Shown here: one piece after another, positions 1 to 9,711 of the stretch
Layout: each line of letters opens with the position of its first letter
Position numbering within the stretch: the stretch's first letter is position 1
Assembly (NCBI GenBank): GCA_002389995.1
Contig: DGRR01000219.1
Location: forward strand, 1-64,000
DNA length: 64,000 nucleotides
Direction of reading: 5' to 3'
Source: Ruminococcus sp. UBA4383
Lineage (GTDB): Bacteria; Bacillota; Clostridia; Oscillospirales; Ruminococcaceae
Made by a program: the position numbers and the translations under genes
The notes under the pieces: generated by a model
Seen by the model: the letters and a program-made list of their open reading frames with translations, nothing else
Told to the model about the DNA's origin: nothing
The model's database searches: none

Positions 1-25
1 CTGATGTTAATACCTTCTTAAACAT
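1..25 (-). CDS. 5' end of an unknown gene (partial)
   Basis: Only the first eight codons lie in the window. An ATG at 25 follows a GGAGGAAT Shine-Dalgarno sequence (30-37) and reads MFKKVLTS before the window ends. A basic start running into hydrophobic residues would fit a signal peptide, but this is inference from eight residues. No function can be given. Confidence 0.5.
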
Positions 26-72
26 AATTGATTCCTCCATAAACATTTTTTTCTTAATTTTCATTTTTTAGT

Positions 73-87
73 AACGTCTTTGACGTT
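73..87. promoter_or_regulatory. Inverted repeat upstream of the partial gene
   Basis: AACGTC-TTT-GACGTT is a perfect 6-bp inverted repeat in the leader of the partial gene that starts at 25. It could be an operator or a leader hairpin. No clear -35/-10 pair was found around it. Confidence 0.3.
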
Positions 88-156
88 CTGTCTATATATT
101 CGTTCGGGCGGACGGAAAAGGGACAAAAAATTTCAGATTTTTCAAAAAAAATTTTC

Positions 157-191
157 AGAAAAAAATATCCCCCTGAAAACAGGGAGATATT
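157..191 (-). terminator. Rho-independent terminator of the GH13 gene
   Basis: The arms 165-175 and 180-190 pair (ATATCTCCCTG with CAGGGGGATAT on the minus strand, one wobble) around an AAAA/TTTT loop. A T-rich tract follows on the minus strand. Confidence 0.8.
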
Positions 192-198
192 AATATAA

Positions 199-2088
199 TT
201 ATCCGAGGAATTTAGCTGAAATTATTGTATATCCGTAAGGTGCAACAGTAAGGCTGTCATTCTCACAAGCTCCGCCGTATGCGGGTCTGAAATCGGTAAA
301 ACGTGGAAGATTTGCCGCAAGGTCTTTAAGACAGACTTCATCACCGCTTCTGTTGACGAATACTATATAATCCCTGTCCTCGCCCTCTCTTGTAAAACCT
401 ATAAGGCGGTTATCGGCTATATTTTCATCATTTATTACAAAGTAGGTTCTTCCTTTCTTCATATTCGGAATAGCCTTTCTCACACGGCTGAGTTCGGAAA
501 CATAAGCAATAAGTTCCTTATCCTCCTTGCCCCACGGATAGCATCTGCGGTTGAAGGGGTCTTTATATCCCTGTAATCCTGCCTCATCACCATAATATAT
601 GCTTGGTACTCCCGGAAGGAAAAATTGCAGAGCCATAGCAGCTTTAAGGAGATTTTTTCCATGTGCATACTGTTCATCGGTGAGATATTTTTCAGCCATC
701 CAGTCTTTTGTCTTGTCATCGCAGTATTCACCGCCAAGACGGTTTATAGCCCTTTCGATATCGTGAGTGGATACAAAATTCATAAGCACATCTATCGTTG
801 GCTTTGGGTAATGTTCAAGGATAGTCATTATTGAATCAATAAAGTGCCTTGGTTCTCCGCCCTTGACAAAATTTATAATAGCCTCTCTGAACGGATAATT
901 CATGACGGAATCGAGCTGGTCGCCGAGGAGATAGCGTCTTTTTACACCGTAGCTTTCCTTATTTGAAGCGTCTTCCCAGACTTCGCCTATAACTATTTTG
1001 TCCTTTCCGAAATTCTTCACGGATTTTCTGAGATTATTGAGAAACTGGTCGGGGAGTTCGTCTGCAACATCAAGTCTGAAACCTGCCGCACCTTTTGAAA
1101 GCCAGTAATGCAGTACGCCGTCATCTCCGCAGATAAATTCTGTATAGTCCTCATTATTTTCGCAAACATTCGGCAAAGTGTCGATTCCCCACCATGCCTC
1201 ATAGACATTGGGATAATTGATAAATGTATACCAGTCATAATATTTGCTTTCCTTTGACTGATAAGCACCTACTTCGGGATATCTGCCGTTCTTGTTGAAA
1301 TAAACGCTGTCCGCACCCGTATGGGAGAATACGCCGTCAAGAATTATGGATATTCCGTATTTCTGAGCCTCCTGACAGAGTTCCTCAAATTCCTCATTAG
1401 TACCGAGGAGGGGGTCAGCTTTCATATAGTCTGCGGTATTATATCTGTGGTTTTCATGCGATTCAAAAATCGGGTTGAGATATATACAAGTTACACCGAG
1501 GTCATGGAGATATTCAAGCTTTGACTGTATTCCTGCGAAATCTCCGCCGAAATAGTCATTATTCCACACATGACCGTTATGGTCGGGTCTGTAATAGGGT
1601 GTACCGCCCCAGTCATCACGCAGAACTCTGCCTTCGGGGATATTTTCGTGTACTTTACCGCTTTTGCAGAAACGGTCGGGGAAAATCTGGTACATTACTC
1701 CGCCTTTAAGGAAATCGGGAGTTTCATAGTCATTTTCATAAACGGTAAGCTGAAAGAGGTCGCCCTCACGTTCCGCACCTTCATGGGAATTTACTTTTTT
1801 TATATAGTGGCGTATTCCTCCGCTTGTATATGAGAAGTAATAGTAATGCACATCGCTGTATCTTGCTGTAAAATCGCAGGAATAGACGAAACATTCCTCC
1901 TCCTCGCCTGAAACATACATCGGTATGAACCTTTCCTTGAATCCTGTCCTGAAAAGCACAAGGACAGGCGGAAAATCGGGACGTATATCCTTTGAAAGCC
2001 TTATCGAGAAACGACAGGTTTCATACTGTCTCAATGCTCCGAAAATAGATTTATAGCTCAGATGCCATGTGTCGTAAACTGGTTTCAT
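199..2088 (-). CDS. GH13 alpha-glycosidase (neopullulanase / cyclomaltodextrinase type)
   Basis: This cytoplasmic alpha-amylase-family hydrolase of 629 residues probably cuts alpha-1,4 (and possibly alpha-1,6) links in maltodextrins or cyclodextrins. The first ~125 residues look like the N-terminal beta domain of neopullulanases. The (beta/alpha)8 barrel follows, with region I DGVFSHTG (251-258), nucleophile Asp340 in GFRLDVADE, acid/base Glu369 in GEVWED and Asp443 in FVSTHD. There is no signal peptide. The ATG follows an AGGAGG site. It lies downstream of glycogen phosphorylase on the same strand but behind that gene's terminator, so it probably has its own weak promoter. The exact specificity within GH13 cannot be told from sequence alone. 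Confidence 0.9.
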   Translation of the reverse strand: MKPVYDTWHLSYKSIFGALRQYETCRFSIRLSKDIRPDFPPVLVLFRTGFKERFIPMYVSGEEEECFVYSCDFTARYSDVHYYYFSYTSGGIRHYIKKVNSHEGAEREGDLFQLTVYENDYETPDFLKGGVMYQIFPDRFCKSGKVHENIPEGRVLRDDWGGTPYYRPDHNGHVWNNDYFGGDFAGIQSKLEYLHDLGVTCIYLNPIFESHENHRYNTADYMKADPLLGTNEEFEELCQEAQKYGISIILDGVFSHTGADSVYFNKNGRYPEVGAYQSKESKYYDWYTFINYPNVYEAWWGIDTLPNVCENNEDYTEFICGDDGVLHYWLSKGAAGFRLDVADELPDQFLNNLRKSVKNFGKDKIVIGEVWEDASNKESYGVKRRYLLGDQLDSVMNYPFREAIINFVKGGEPRHFIDSIMTILEHYPKPTIDVLMNFVSTHDIERAINRLGGEYCDDKTKDWMAEKYLTDEQYAHGKNLLKAAMALQFFLPGVPSIYYGDEAGLQGYKDPFNRRCYPWGKEDKELIAYVSELSRVRKAIPNMKKGRTYFVINDENIADNRLIGFTREGEDRDYIVFVNRSGDEVCLKDLAANLPRFTDFRPAYGGACENDSLTVAPYGYTIISAKFLG

Positions 2089-2174
2089 AAAAATCCTCCT
2101 GTTATCGTAAATTCTGCATATTGCACATATTATGCATATATATTCATGATTTTTTGTAAGCCTGATATTCAGAT

Positions 2175-2208
2175 AAAAAAAGGGGACGTTTTTATTCGTC
2201 CCCTTTTC
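2175..2208 (-). terminator. Terminator of glgP
   Basis: The 11-bp stem 2178-2188/2197-2207 (AAAAGGGGACG with CGTCCCCTTTT) is followed on the minus strand by a T-run. Confidence 0.9.
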
Positions 2209-2216
2209 GGGTATTA

Positions 2217-4634
2217 TTATCTCAGATGCCAGATATTGTCAGCATATTCTGTAACAGCTCTGTCAGCGGAGAAGATTCCTGCACCTGCTATATTGTTGAG
2301 GGACATCTTAGCCCATTTCATTTTGTCGTTGTAACATTCTGTAATATAAGCCTGTGCCTTTCTGTAACTGTCGAAATCAGCGAGTACCATATACGGGTCT
2401 CTGAGTCTGAGAGAATCAGCAACATCAACGAATGTACAGCCGTTTATGCCATGATACATACGCTCAACAGCTTCATTTATTCTGCTGTCGTTCTTGAAAT
2501 AGTCATCGGGGTTATAGCCTTTTGCTTTGAGTTCGTTTACCTGAGGAGTTGTCATGCCGAATATAACGATATTGTCCTCACCGCAGGCATCTTTGATTTC
2601 GATGTTTGCGCCGTCAAGAGTACCGAGAGTAACTGCACCGTTGAGCATGAGTTTCATACAGCCTGTGCCTGATGCTTCTGTACCTGCTGTTGAAATCTGT
2701 TCGGATATATCGGCAGCGGGCATGAGATATTCTGAAAGCGTAACGCAATAGTTTTCGAGGAATACAACCTGAAGTTTTTCGCTTATCTTGGGATTCTTTC
2801 TGATTTCCTCGGATATAGCCCATATAAGCTTTATAATCTGTTTAGCGAGATAGTAGCCGGGGGCAGCCTTTGCAGCGAATATATATGTTTTTGGGGTATA
2901 ATCTGCATCGGGATTCTGGAGGAGGTAAGCGTAATCTGCGAGGATATTGAGGGCATTGAGGTGCTGTCTCTTATATTCGTGCAGACGTTTTACCTGAACA
3001 TCGAAAATGCTGTCGGGATTAAGGATTATACCGCTCTTTTTCTTGAGACGTTTAGCGAAAGCGGCTTTATTGGCTTTCTTGACATCGAGGAGGTCTTTGA
3101 GGACTGTTTCGTCGTCCTGAAAATCTCTGAACTTAATGAGTTCGGAAGCGTCTTTTATGAACTTATTGCCGATTTTTTCGGTGAGGAGTTCTGTAAGTCT
3201 GGGATTTGACTGATAGAGCCATCTTCTGTAAGCGATACCGTTTGTAACGTTCTTGAATTTTTCGGGAGTATATTCAAATTCATCATGGAAAACGGAATCC
3301 TTGATTATCTGTGAATGGAGTTTTGAAACGCCGTTTACGCTGTGTGAAGCTGCAACGCAGAGAGTAGCCATATGGATTTTATTATCCTTTACAATGGACA
3401 TTCTTGTAGTTTTTGCGCTGTCGTTGTTGTTGAACTTCATAAGTTCTTCGCAATATCTTCTGTTTATCTCAATGATGATATTATAGATTCTGGGAACAAC
3501 ACTCTTTACGAGGTCGATATCCCATTTTTCGAGTGCCTCAGCCATAACGGTATGGTTTGTATATGCGAAAGTTCTTGTAACGATATCCCAAGCCTTTTCC
3601 CACTGATAGCCGCAGTCATCGAGGAGTATTCTCATGAGTTCGGGAATAGCGAGAGTGGGGTGGGTATCATTTATATGAATGGCAACCTTATCGGGGAGGT
3701 TTTCAAGAGTACCGTAAACGTTCATATGGTGGTTTACGATATCTCCCACTGATGCGGCGCAGAGGAGATACTGCTGGCGCAGGCGGAGGTTTTTGCCTTC
3801 CATATGGTTATCATTGGGGTAGAGAACCTTTGAGATGCAGTTGTCGATAGCATTCATTGAGTAAGCCTCAGCGAAGTGACCCTGTGCGAATTTCTCCATA
3901 GCTTCGGGGCTGAATCCGGGAGCTTTTGCGCCCCAGAGTCGGAGAGTAGAAACTGCCTCTGTATCATAGCCTGAAACATACATATCATAGGGAGTAGCGA
4001 TAACGGTCTTATAGTTGACATGATTTGCATGGTAGTGCTGGTTATCCCAGCTCTCCTGAATTTCACCGTCAAAATGAACTTCTATTGCAAGTTCGTGTCT
4101 GGGGACGAGCCATACGCTGCCGCCGGGGAGCCAGTCATCAGCAAGTTCTATCTGCATACCGTCTTTGAGTTTCTGACGGAAGATACCGAACTCATAGCAT
4201 ATGGAATAACCCATAGCGGGGAAACCTGTTGTAGCGAGTGCATCGAGGTAGCAGGCAGCGAGTCTTCCGAGACCGCCGTTTCCGAGACCTGCATCGGGTT
4301 CCTGTTCAAAAATCTTGTCAAGGTTTATATTGTGGCTTTTGAGAAGTTGGGAAACTTTTTCAGCGATACCGAGGTTATAGAGGTTGGTTTTAAGTGAACG
4401 TCCCATAAGAAATTCCATAGAGAGGTAATAAATCTGTTTTCCTCCAACGGAATGGGTGTGGTTGATAAATTCATTTCTTTTTGTCCTGAGTATTTCAACG
4501 ATTATTGAAGAAAGCACCTGATAAACCTGTTTGTCTGAGGCTTCTTCGGGGGTAACGCTGAAAAGAATCTGCAGTCTCTTTGAAAAATCATTCTTGATTT
4601 TTTCGATAAGCATATCTGTCTGATTATTTGACAT
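2217..4634 (-). CDS. glgP: Glycogen/maltodextrin phosphorylase (GT35)
   Basis: The 805-residue enzyme releases glucose-1-phosphate from the non-reducing ends of glycogen or maltodextrins, using pyridoxal phosphate. It is full length for the family. The glycine-rich DAGLGNGGLGRLAACYLD segment lies at 114-131. The PLP-binding lysine is Lys661 in EASGTGCMK, followed by LGTLDGANIEI. The ATG follows a GGAG site and a long structured leader. With the GH13 enzyme downstream it forms an intracellular alpha-glucan breakdown pair. Glycogen storage is common in ruminococci, but the glucan substrate here is inferred. Confidence 0.97.
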   Translation of the reverse strand: MSNNQTDMLIEKIKNDFSKRLQILFSVTPEEASDKQVYQVLSSIIVEILRTKRNEFINHTHSVGGKQIYYLSMEFLMGRSLKTNLYNLGIAEKVSQLLKSHNINLDKIFEQEPDAGLGNGGLGRLAACYLDALATTGFPAMGYSICYEFGIFRQKLKDGMQIELADDWLPGGSVWLVPRHELAIEVHFDGEIQESWDNQHYHANHVNYKTVIATPYDMYVSGYDTEAVSTLRLWGAKAPGFSPEAMEKFAQGHFAEAYSMNAIDNCISKVLYPNDNHMEGKNLRLRQQYLLCAASVGDIVNHHMNVYGTLENLPDKVAIHINDTHPTLAIPELMRILLDDCGYQWEKAWDIVTRTFAYTNHTVMAEALEKWDIDLVKSVVPRIYNIIIEINRRYCEELMKFNNNDSAKTTRMSIVKDNKIHMATLCVAASHSVNGVSKLHSQIIKDSVFHDEFEYTPEKFKNVTNGIAYRRWLYQSNPRLTELLTEKIGNKFIKDASELIKFRDFQDDETVLKDLLDVKKANKAAFAKRLKKKSGIILNPDSIFDVQVKRLHEYKRQHLNALNILADYAYLLQNPDADYTPKTYIFAAKAAPGYYLAKQIIKLIWAISEEIRKNPKISEKLQVVFLENYCVTLSEYLMPAADISEQISTAGTEASGTGCMKLMLNGAVTLGTLDGANIEIKDACGEDNIVIFGMTTPQVNELKAKGYNPDDYFKNDSRINEAVERMYHGINGCTFVDVADSLRLRDPYMVLADFDSYRKAQAYITECYNDKMKWAKMSLNNIAGAGIFSADRAVTEYADNIWHLR

Positions 4635-4650
4635 ACATAAATCTCCTTCT

Positions 4651-4707
4651 GCCGCAAAGCGGCAATTCTTTTGGTCGTATTATTTCAGTGCGGAAAATAT
4701 CGCCGCA
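4651..4707 (-). promoter_or_regulatory. Structured leader of glgP (two hairpins)
   Basis: In the ~95-base leader two short hairpins are visible: GCCGCTTTGCGGC at 4651-4663, directly before the Shine-Dalgarno sequence, and TGCGG-CGATATTTT-CCGCA at 4689-4707. The first could limit ribosome access. No known riboswitch class was recognised. Confidence 0.4.
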
Positions 4708-4735
4708 GGAAATAAAATATAATTTGTATATTTAT

Positions 4736-4764
4736 ATTCTAACATATTTTAATATTTTTTTCAA
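4736..4764 (-). promoter_or_regulatory. Sigma-A promoter of glgP
   Basis: TTGAAA (4764-4759), a 17-base spacer and TAGAAT (4741-4736) with a TG extension, reading on the minus strand. Confidence 0.75.
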
Positions 4765-4964
4765 TTGGATATTTCAACAAATATTTATCAACGGAATCAA
4801 CATATTACCGAAACACAACAGTGAAAATCTATTTTATGCATATATATTATGCATTATTTCTGTATACATTATCCAAAAGCAAGTATTTACATGGCGATTT
4901 ATGCAGAAAATGATATTTTTTCCGACTGTAATAAAAAAAATCCAAAAAAATTTTTCATTATTTA

Positions 4965-4993
4965 TTGAAATTCTGTTTATTATGTGTTATAAT
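4965..4993 (+). promoter_or_regulatory. Extended -10 sigma-A promoter of the 5055 gene
   Basis: TTGAAA (4965-4970), a 17-base spacer ending in TGT, and TATAAT (4988-4993). A GGAGGA at 5013-5018 in the leader is not followed by a usable start. Confidence 0.85.
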
Positions 4994-5054
4994 GTATTAA
5001 ATAGCTTTTGACGGAGGAGCTTCACCGTTCATAAGCAAAAAATAAGGAAAAGGA

Positions 5055-6326
5055 ATGGTAGACATGAAGAAAAACAAAGGGTTCTCCATACTCAGACTGC
5101 TTATAGCAATTATATGCATCTTCTCAATAATTATTTCAGTCGGAGTAAATGTACTCTTTACACAAAGCAAAATTCCCCACATAAGCGACAGGTATATCTA
5201 CATAGTGGAAGAACCCAATCCTCTCTCAGGAGATGTTTCCACGGGTGCTGCACTCATCGCCAAGGACGCAAAGAATGTAAGCATTGCCGCAGGCGATATA
5301 GTTATATGCTATCCCGCCGATGACCCCTTGGAACTTACACTCAGAAGCATAAACGCTGTCGTTGAATCCGAATACGGTACGGAAAGATTCTATACAAGAG
5401 ATTCAGTCCATGAGGATAACACCGATTCAATCACAAAAGACAGAATACTCGCTGTCTGCACAGGTTATCCCGAAAGTATCGAACTCGGTAAGTTCCTGCT
5501 CTTTACCCTCGATATAAAAGGCATAATCGCTGAACTTATCGTTCCGTGCGTTATACTCCTTATCCTGCTCATAGTAAGAATTGCTTCATCTAAAAAAGCC
5601 GAAGATGACAACGAAGATGATGATGAAGATGATGAAGAGTACGGTTTCTACAACTACGATGAATCCGAAAACAAAAAATCATCATCAAAGAAAAAATCAA
5701 AGACAAAAGGCGGAAATCCCCTCTTTGAACCCGAAATCCAGCCCGCTGTAAACGATGAACTCGAAAGAAAGAAAATGTCTATCGCTGAAAATTTCAGCCA
5801 GAAAGAAGTAAACCACGATTCACCCTACCAGAAGGAAAAAGAACGCACTATGCAGTTCAAGGCTCAGAAAGCTGCCGAAACAGCTAAATTTGCCGCACAG
5901 AAAGCCAACAACAGCAATAAACCTGTATATCCTTCCCATGCGGCTGATTCCTCCGCAGACGAAAACCTCTCCAGACAGTCAGCCAAACCCCTCGAACTCG
6001 AAAGATTTGAAGCCCCTGCTCCCTCATCATCTGCAAATGCTCCCGCACACGAAAAAACTCCCGAACCTAAACCCGTAAAGGCAACCGCAGATATAAAGGA
6101 TATTGACGAGCAGAAAGCTATAAATATAAGAACTCAGGCTCCTGCATCAGTTCCGCTCCCCTCCGCTCCCGCTCCCGAACCCGAAAACAAAAAGCCTGTT
6201 GATTCTTCTCCCGATATCTCGGATATCATAAGAAAAACCGAGAAAATCAGAAACAAGAAAAAAGTCGATGCAATGTCAGTCGATGACCTCATCAGAATGA
6301 TTGACGAGGAAAAAAATAAGCTTTGA
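5055..6326 (+). CDS. Membrane protein with degenerate S26 signal-peptidase fold and disordered tail
   Basis: This 423-residue protein has a transmembrane segment at about 11-33, an extracellular domain to about 160, a second transmembrane segment at about 161-178 and a long cytoplasmic tail. The outer domain resembles SipW-type signal peptidases in layout (an AAGDIVICYP strand, then a YTRDS...DNTDSITKDRIL segment and a G-K-F-L-L-F turn). The usual SxMxP serine motif is not seen, so it is probably not a peptidase. The tail has a run of Asp/Glu at about 185-197, Lys-rich and Pro/Ala-rich stretches and a helical end (SVDDLIRMIDEEKNKL). ATG 5055 and ATG 5064 are both possible starts behind AAGGAAAAGGA. 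It has its own promoter and terminator. The function is unknown. Confidence 0.6.
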   Translation: MVDMKKNKGFSILRLLIAIICIFSIIISVGVNVLFTQSKIPHISDRYIYIVEEPNPLSGDVSTGAALIAKDAKNVSIAAGDIVICYPADDPLELTLRSINAVVESEYGTERFYTRDSVHEDNTDSITKDRILAVCTGYPESIELGKFLLFTLDIKGIIAELIVPCVILLILLIVRIASSKKAEDDNEDDDEDDEEYGFYNYDESENKKSSSKKKSKTKGGNPLFEPEIQPAVNDELERKKMSIAENFSQKEVNHDSPYQKEKERTMQFKAQKAAETAKFAAQKANNSNKPVYPSHAADSSADENLSRQSAKPLELERFEAPAPSSSANAPAHEKTPEPKPVKATADIKDIDEQKAINIRTQAPASVPLPSAPAPEPENKKPVDSSPDISDIIRKTEKIRNKKKVDAMSVDDLIRMIDEEKNKL

Positions 6327-6329
6327 TGA

Positions 6330-6368
6330 AAAAACCCCTTTCCAAAACGGAAAGGGGCTTGTTTTTTT
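6330..6368. terminator. Bidirectional terminator between the 5055 gene and acpP
   Basis: CCCCTTTCC pairs with GGAAAGGGG around AAAAC. It has a T-run on the plus side and an A-run on the left that serves the minus strand, so it ends both the 5055 gene and the fatty-acid operon. Confidence 0.9.
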
Positions 6369-6370
6369 AA

Positions 6371-6616
6371 TTATTCAACATCTATTTTGCTTTCGATGTA
6401 GTTTACGATATCGCCGACTGTCTTGATTCCCTCAACAGCTTCATCGGGAATTGAAAGACCCTGCTCCTCATATTCTTCTTCAATAGTCTGGATAAGGTCA
6501 ACGATGTCAAGTGAATCTGCGCCGAGGTCTTCCTGAATATTAGCCTCTAATGTAACTACGTCCTCATCGAGGTCGAGCTGCTCTACGATAATTTCCTTGA
6601 TTTTTTCAAAAACCAT
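6371..6616 (-). CDS. acpP: Acyl carrier protein
   Basis: This 81-residue carrier takes growing acyl chains on a phosphopantetheine arm attached to Ser35 of the GADSLDIVD motif. The start is placed at 6616 (MVFEKIKE) because the GGAGG Shine-Dalgarno sequence lies just inside a longer reading frame that begins at an upstream ATG; the resulting protein has the usual ACP length and helix phase. It is the last gene of the fatty-acid operon, directly before the bidirectional terminator, 26 bases after accA. Confidence 0.97.
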   Translation of the reverse strand: MVFEKIKEIIVEQLDLDEDVVTLEANIQEDLGADSLDIVDLIQTIEEEYEEQGLSIPDEAVEGIKTVGDIVNYIESKIDVE

Positions 6617-6642
6617 TTCTTTTTCCTCCATATATATATTTT

Positions 6643-7464
6643 TTATTCAAAATCGGACAGATTTGTGAACTCTCCGATTTTTCTAAATTTAGTATAACGT
6701 TCTTTTAGCAATTCGTCAATATCTTTTTGCAATTTTTCTTGAATTTTGAGTGACAAATATTCCTTAATATTTTCTGAAATTTTGTCTAAATCGTTATGTG
6801 CGCCTCCGAGGGGTTCTTTTATGACAGTTTCAGCGACTCCGAGACGGAGCATATCTTCGGCTGTAATCTTCATAATATTGCAGGCTTCCTCCTCACGGGC
6901 GGCATCTTTCCAGAGAATGCTTGCGAATCCTCTTGGGGAAACAACTGAATACTGTGCATTTTCGAGCATGGCGAGTTCATCGCACACACCGAGAGCGAGT
7001 GCGCCGCCGCTTCCGCCTTCACCGAGGACTATTGATATTATCGGGGTACGCAAAGTCATAAACTCTGCGATATTTCTTGCGATAGCTTCGCCCTGACCTC
7101 TTTCCTCGGCAGCGATTCCGCAGAATGCTCCGGGGGTATCTATGAAGCATATAACGGGTCTGTGGAATTTTTCAGCCTGTTTTGCAAGTCTGAGGGCTTT
7201 ACGGTATCCTTCGGGGTGAGGCATGGCGAAATTGCAGTTTTTATTTTCGTTTATATCCCTGCCCTTGACCTGAGCTATGACAGTGACGGGAATGCCGTCA
7301 AGGCTTGCAAGACCGCCTATTATAGCCCTGTCGTCACCGTAAAGGCGGTCACCGTGCATTTCATAGAACTCGCTGAATATAAGAGGCATATAGTCTCTTA
7401 TGGTAGGTCTGCCCTTTGTATGGACAAGCTGAAGTCTTTCCCATGCAGTTTTTTTCTCGTCCAT
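6643..7464 (-). CDS. accA: Acetyl-CoA carboxylase carboxyltransferase, alpha subunit
   Basis: With AccD it moves the carboxyl group from biotin to acetyl-CoA to make malonyl-CoA. The 273-residue crotonase-like domain includes [15 protein letters not shown] and [12 protein letters not shown], which form the oxyanion region. It is shorter than the ~315 residues of E. coli AccA, mainly at the N-terminus, as in many Clostridia. The ATG sits two bases after the accD stop, with its Shine-Dalgarno sequence inside the accD end, so the two subunits are translationally coupled. Confidence 0.96.
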   Translation of the reverse strand: MDEKKTAWERLQLVHTKGRPTIRDYMPLIFSEFYEMHGDRLYGDDRAIIGGLASLDGIPVTVIAQVKGRDINENKNCNFAMPHPEGYRKALRLAKQAEKFHRPVICFIDTPGAFCGIAAEERGQGEAIARNIAEFMTLRTPIISIVLGEGGSGGALALGVCDELAMLENAQYSVVSPRGFASILWKDAAREEEACNIMKITAEDMLRLGVAETVIKEPLGGAHNDLDKISENIKEYLSLKIQEKLQKDIDELLKERYTKFRKIGEFTNLSDFE

Positions 7465-7466
7465 TT

Positions 7467-8321
7467 TCAGTCCTCCCCGTATCCGTGAATTTTAAGAAGA
7501 TGATACAATGTACTTCTCATTTTTTTCCTGTCGGTAATCATATCGACAAAACCGTGTTCCTGCATAAATTCCGCAAGCTGAAAATCTTCGGGAAGTCTCT
7601 GTCTTATAGTACTTTCGATTACACGTCTGCCTGCAAAGCCTATTAAAACTTTCGGTTCTGCGATTATGATATCGCCCAGTGATGCAAAGCTTGCCGTAAC
7701 GCCTCCCGTAGTGGGGTCTGTGAGGACGGTTATATAAAGACCGCCCGCATCGCTGTGGCGTTTTACTGCGCCTGATGTTTTAGCCATCTGCATGAGTGAG
7801 ACTATTCCCTCCTGCATTCTTGCGCCTCCTGAAGCCGTAAAGAGAATTACAGGGAGTTTATTTTCGGTGGCATATTCAAAAGCCCTTGTTATTTTTTCTC
7901 CTACAACGCTTCCCATACTTCCCATCATATAGCGTGAATCCATGATACCTGCGACAGTTTTTATGCCTTTTATCATGGCAGTACCTGTAACGACTGCATC
8001 GTTAAGTCCCGTACTTTTTCTTAACTGCTCCTGTTTTTCGGAATATTCGGGGAAATCTATCGGGTTACAGCTTATCATGTCTGCATTGAGTTCCTGAAAA
8101 CTTCCCTCATCGAAAGTTATATCAATTCTTTCTTTTGAAGAAAGTCTGCCGTGATAGTTGCAGTCAGGGCAAACTCTGTGCAGTTCCTCATATTTTTTCA
8201 AAAGTATAAGACTCTGACATCTGGGACATTTTACCATTTCACGGTTATTGTCATCACTGTTATTTCCGTTGAATCTTTTTTTGACAACTCCGAAAAAGCT
8301 GTCAAGCATACCTTCTCCCAT
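7467..8321 (-). CDS. accD: Acetyl-CoA carboxylase carboxyltransferase, beta subunit
   Basis: This is the 284-residue partner of AccA. A four-cysteine zinc ribbon (Cys32, Cys35, Cys51, Cys54) precedes the crotonase-fold domain with [12 protein letters not shown] and [12 protein letters not shown]. The ATG at 8321 follows AAGGCGGTGAT, nearly a full anti-Shine-Dalgarno match. A second ATG four codons later (8309) would also fit the family start. accC ends 12 bases upstream. Confidence 0.96.
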   Translation of the reverse strand: MGEGMLDSFFGVVKKRFNGNNSDDNNREMVKCPRCQSLILLKKYEELHRVCPDCNYHGRLSSKERIDITFDEGSFQELNADMISCNPIDFPEYSEKQEQLRKSTGLNDAVVTGTAMIKGIKTVAGIMDSRYMMGSMGSVVGEKITRAFEYATENKLPVILFTASGGARMQEGIVSLMQMAKTSGAVKRHSDAGGLYITVLTDPTTGGVTASFASLGDIIIAEPKVLIGFAGRRVIESTIRQRLPEDFQLAEFMQEHGFVDMITDRKKMRSTLYHLLKIHGYGED

Positions 8322-8333
8322 TATATCACCGCC

Positions 8334-9689
8334 TTATTTCTTTTTAATTTTTTCCATATATCTGTTAAGAAAGCCTATGTCATAATTTCCGCTGATAAAT
8401 TCGGGCTGTTTGATAATTTCGAGCTGGAAATCTATATTTGTATCAACACCCTCTACGATAAATTCCGACAAAGCCCAGCGCATTTTTCTTATTGCGCTGT
8501 CTCTGTCAGCGGCATGGGCGATTAATTTGCTTATCATGGAATCATAGTACGGAGTTATGGTATATCCCTGATACACTGCCCCGTCAATTCTTATACCCGG
8601 ACCGCCGGGGACATAGAGGGCTGTTATAGTGCCTGGGGAGGGTCTGAAACCGAATTTCGGATTTTCCGCATTTATACGGCATTCTATTGCATGACCCCTT
8701 AATTTTATATCGTCCTGAGTGACACGCAGGGGAAGTCCTGCGGCAATTTCTATCTGTGCGGTAACGAGGTCGAAACCTGTAACTTCTTCTGTTATGGGGT
8801 GTTCAACCTGTATTCTTGTATTCATTTCCATGAAATAGAAGTCTCTGTTTTCGTCCACAAGAAATTCTATTGTACCTGCGTTGAAATATCCGCATTCTCT
8901 TGCGGCGGTGACAGCAGCCTCGCCCATTTTTTTACGGAGCTGTGCATCTACGATAGGGCTTGGGCATTCCTCAAGGACTTTCTGGTTTCTTCTCTGCATT
9001 GAGCAGTCACGTTCACCGAGATAAATTGTATTTCCCTTTTTGTCAGCAATTATCTGAATTTCGACATGGTGGGGATTTATCAGGAATTTCTCGATATAGA
9101 CCGTATCATCACCGAAGAAATTCTTAGCTTCCTGCTGTGCGGCAATCATCTGTGATTCAAGTTCTTTCGGGGAATCTACACGGCGTATGCCACGTCCGCC
9201 GCCTCCTGCGGAAGCTTTTACAAGTATGGGGTAGCCTGCTTTTTCAGCAATTTCCCTTGCCTGTTTGAGTGAAGATACTGCGCCCTTTGAGCCGGGGATA
9301 ACGGGGACTCCTGCGGCAGCCATAGTTTCCTTTGCGGCAGCCTTGTCGCCGAGCATTTCGATTGATTTATATGAAGGTCCTATGAAAACGATTCCGCTTT
9401 TCTCGCATAATCTTGCAAACTCCGCATTTTCCGAAAGAAATCCGAATCCCGGGTGTATAGCCTCCGCACCTGTATTTACAGCCGCCTGAATTATGGCATT
9501 CATATTGAGGTAGCTGTCCTTTGTGGCGGGAGGGCCTATGCATACTGCTTCATCTGCAATCTGGGCATGGAGGGAATTTTTATCGGCAGTTGAATATACT
9601 GCGATACTTTTCACTCCGAGTTCACGGCAGGCTCTTATAATGCGTACTGCAATTTCTCCCCTGTTTGCAATGAGTATTTTTCTGAACAT
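8334..9689 (-). CDS. accC: Biotin carboxylase subunit of acetyl-CoA carboxylase
   Basis: This 451-residue ATP-grasp enzyme carboxylates the biotin of AccB using ATP and bicarbonate. It begins with the conserved FRKILIANRGEIAVRI, has the glycine-rich ATP lid KASAGGGGRGIRRV and ends with the RIDGAVYQGYTITPYYDSMI region typical of the C-terminal domain. It is full length, and lies between fabZ and accD in the operon. Confidence 0.98.
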   Translation of the reverse strand: MFRKILIANRGEIAVRIIRACRELGVKSIAVYSTADKNSLHAQIADEAVCIGPPATKDSYLNMNAIIQAAVNTGAEAIHPGFGFLSENAEFARLCEKSGIVFIGPSYKSIEMLGDKAAAKETMAAAGVPVIPGSKGAVSSLKQAREIAEKAGYPILVKASAGGGGRGIRRVDSPKELESQMIAAQQEAKNFFGDDTVYIEKFLINPHHVEIQIIADKKGNTIYLGERDCSMQRRNQKVLEECPSPIVDAQLRKKMGEAAVTAARECGYFNAGTIEFLVDENRDFYFMEMNTRIQVEHPITEEVTGFDLVTAQIEIAAGLPLRVTQDDIKLRGHAIECRINAENPKFGFRPSPGTITALYVPGGPGIRIDGAVYQGYTITPYYDSMISKLIAHAADRDSAIRKMRWALSEFIVEGVDTNIDFQLEIIKQPEFISGNYDIGFLNRYMEKIKKK

Positions 9690-9711
9690 TATATAATCTC
9701 CTTACGGATTA

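Larger units (their letters stand above)
4635..5054. other. Divergent intergenic region, 420 bases
   Basis: This holds the glgP leader and promoter on the left and the promoter of the 5055 gene on the right. The AT-rich middle (about 4765-4960) shows no convincing gene or RNA. Confidence 0.6.

Noticed and set aside
4628..5011. Plus-strand frame in the glgP-5055 gap
   Set aside because: AT-rich, Ile/Phe/Tyr-heavy translation, starts in the glgP leader and crosses the 5055 promoter; not a likely gene.
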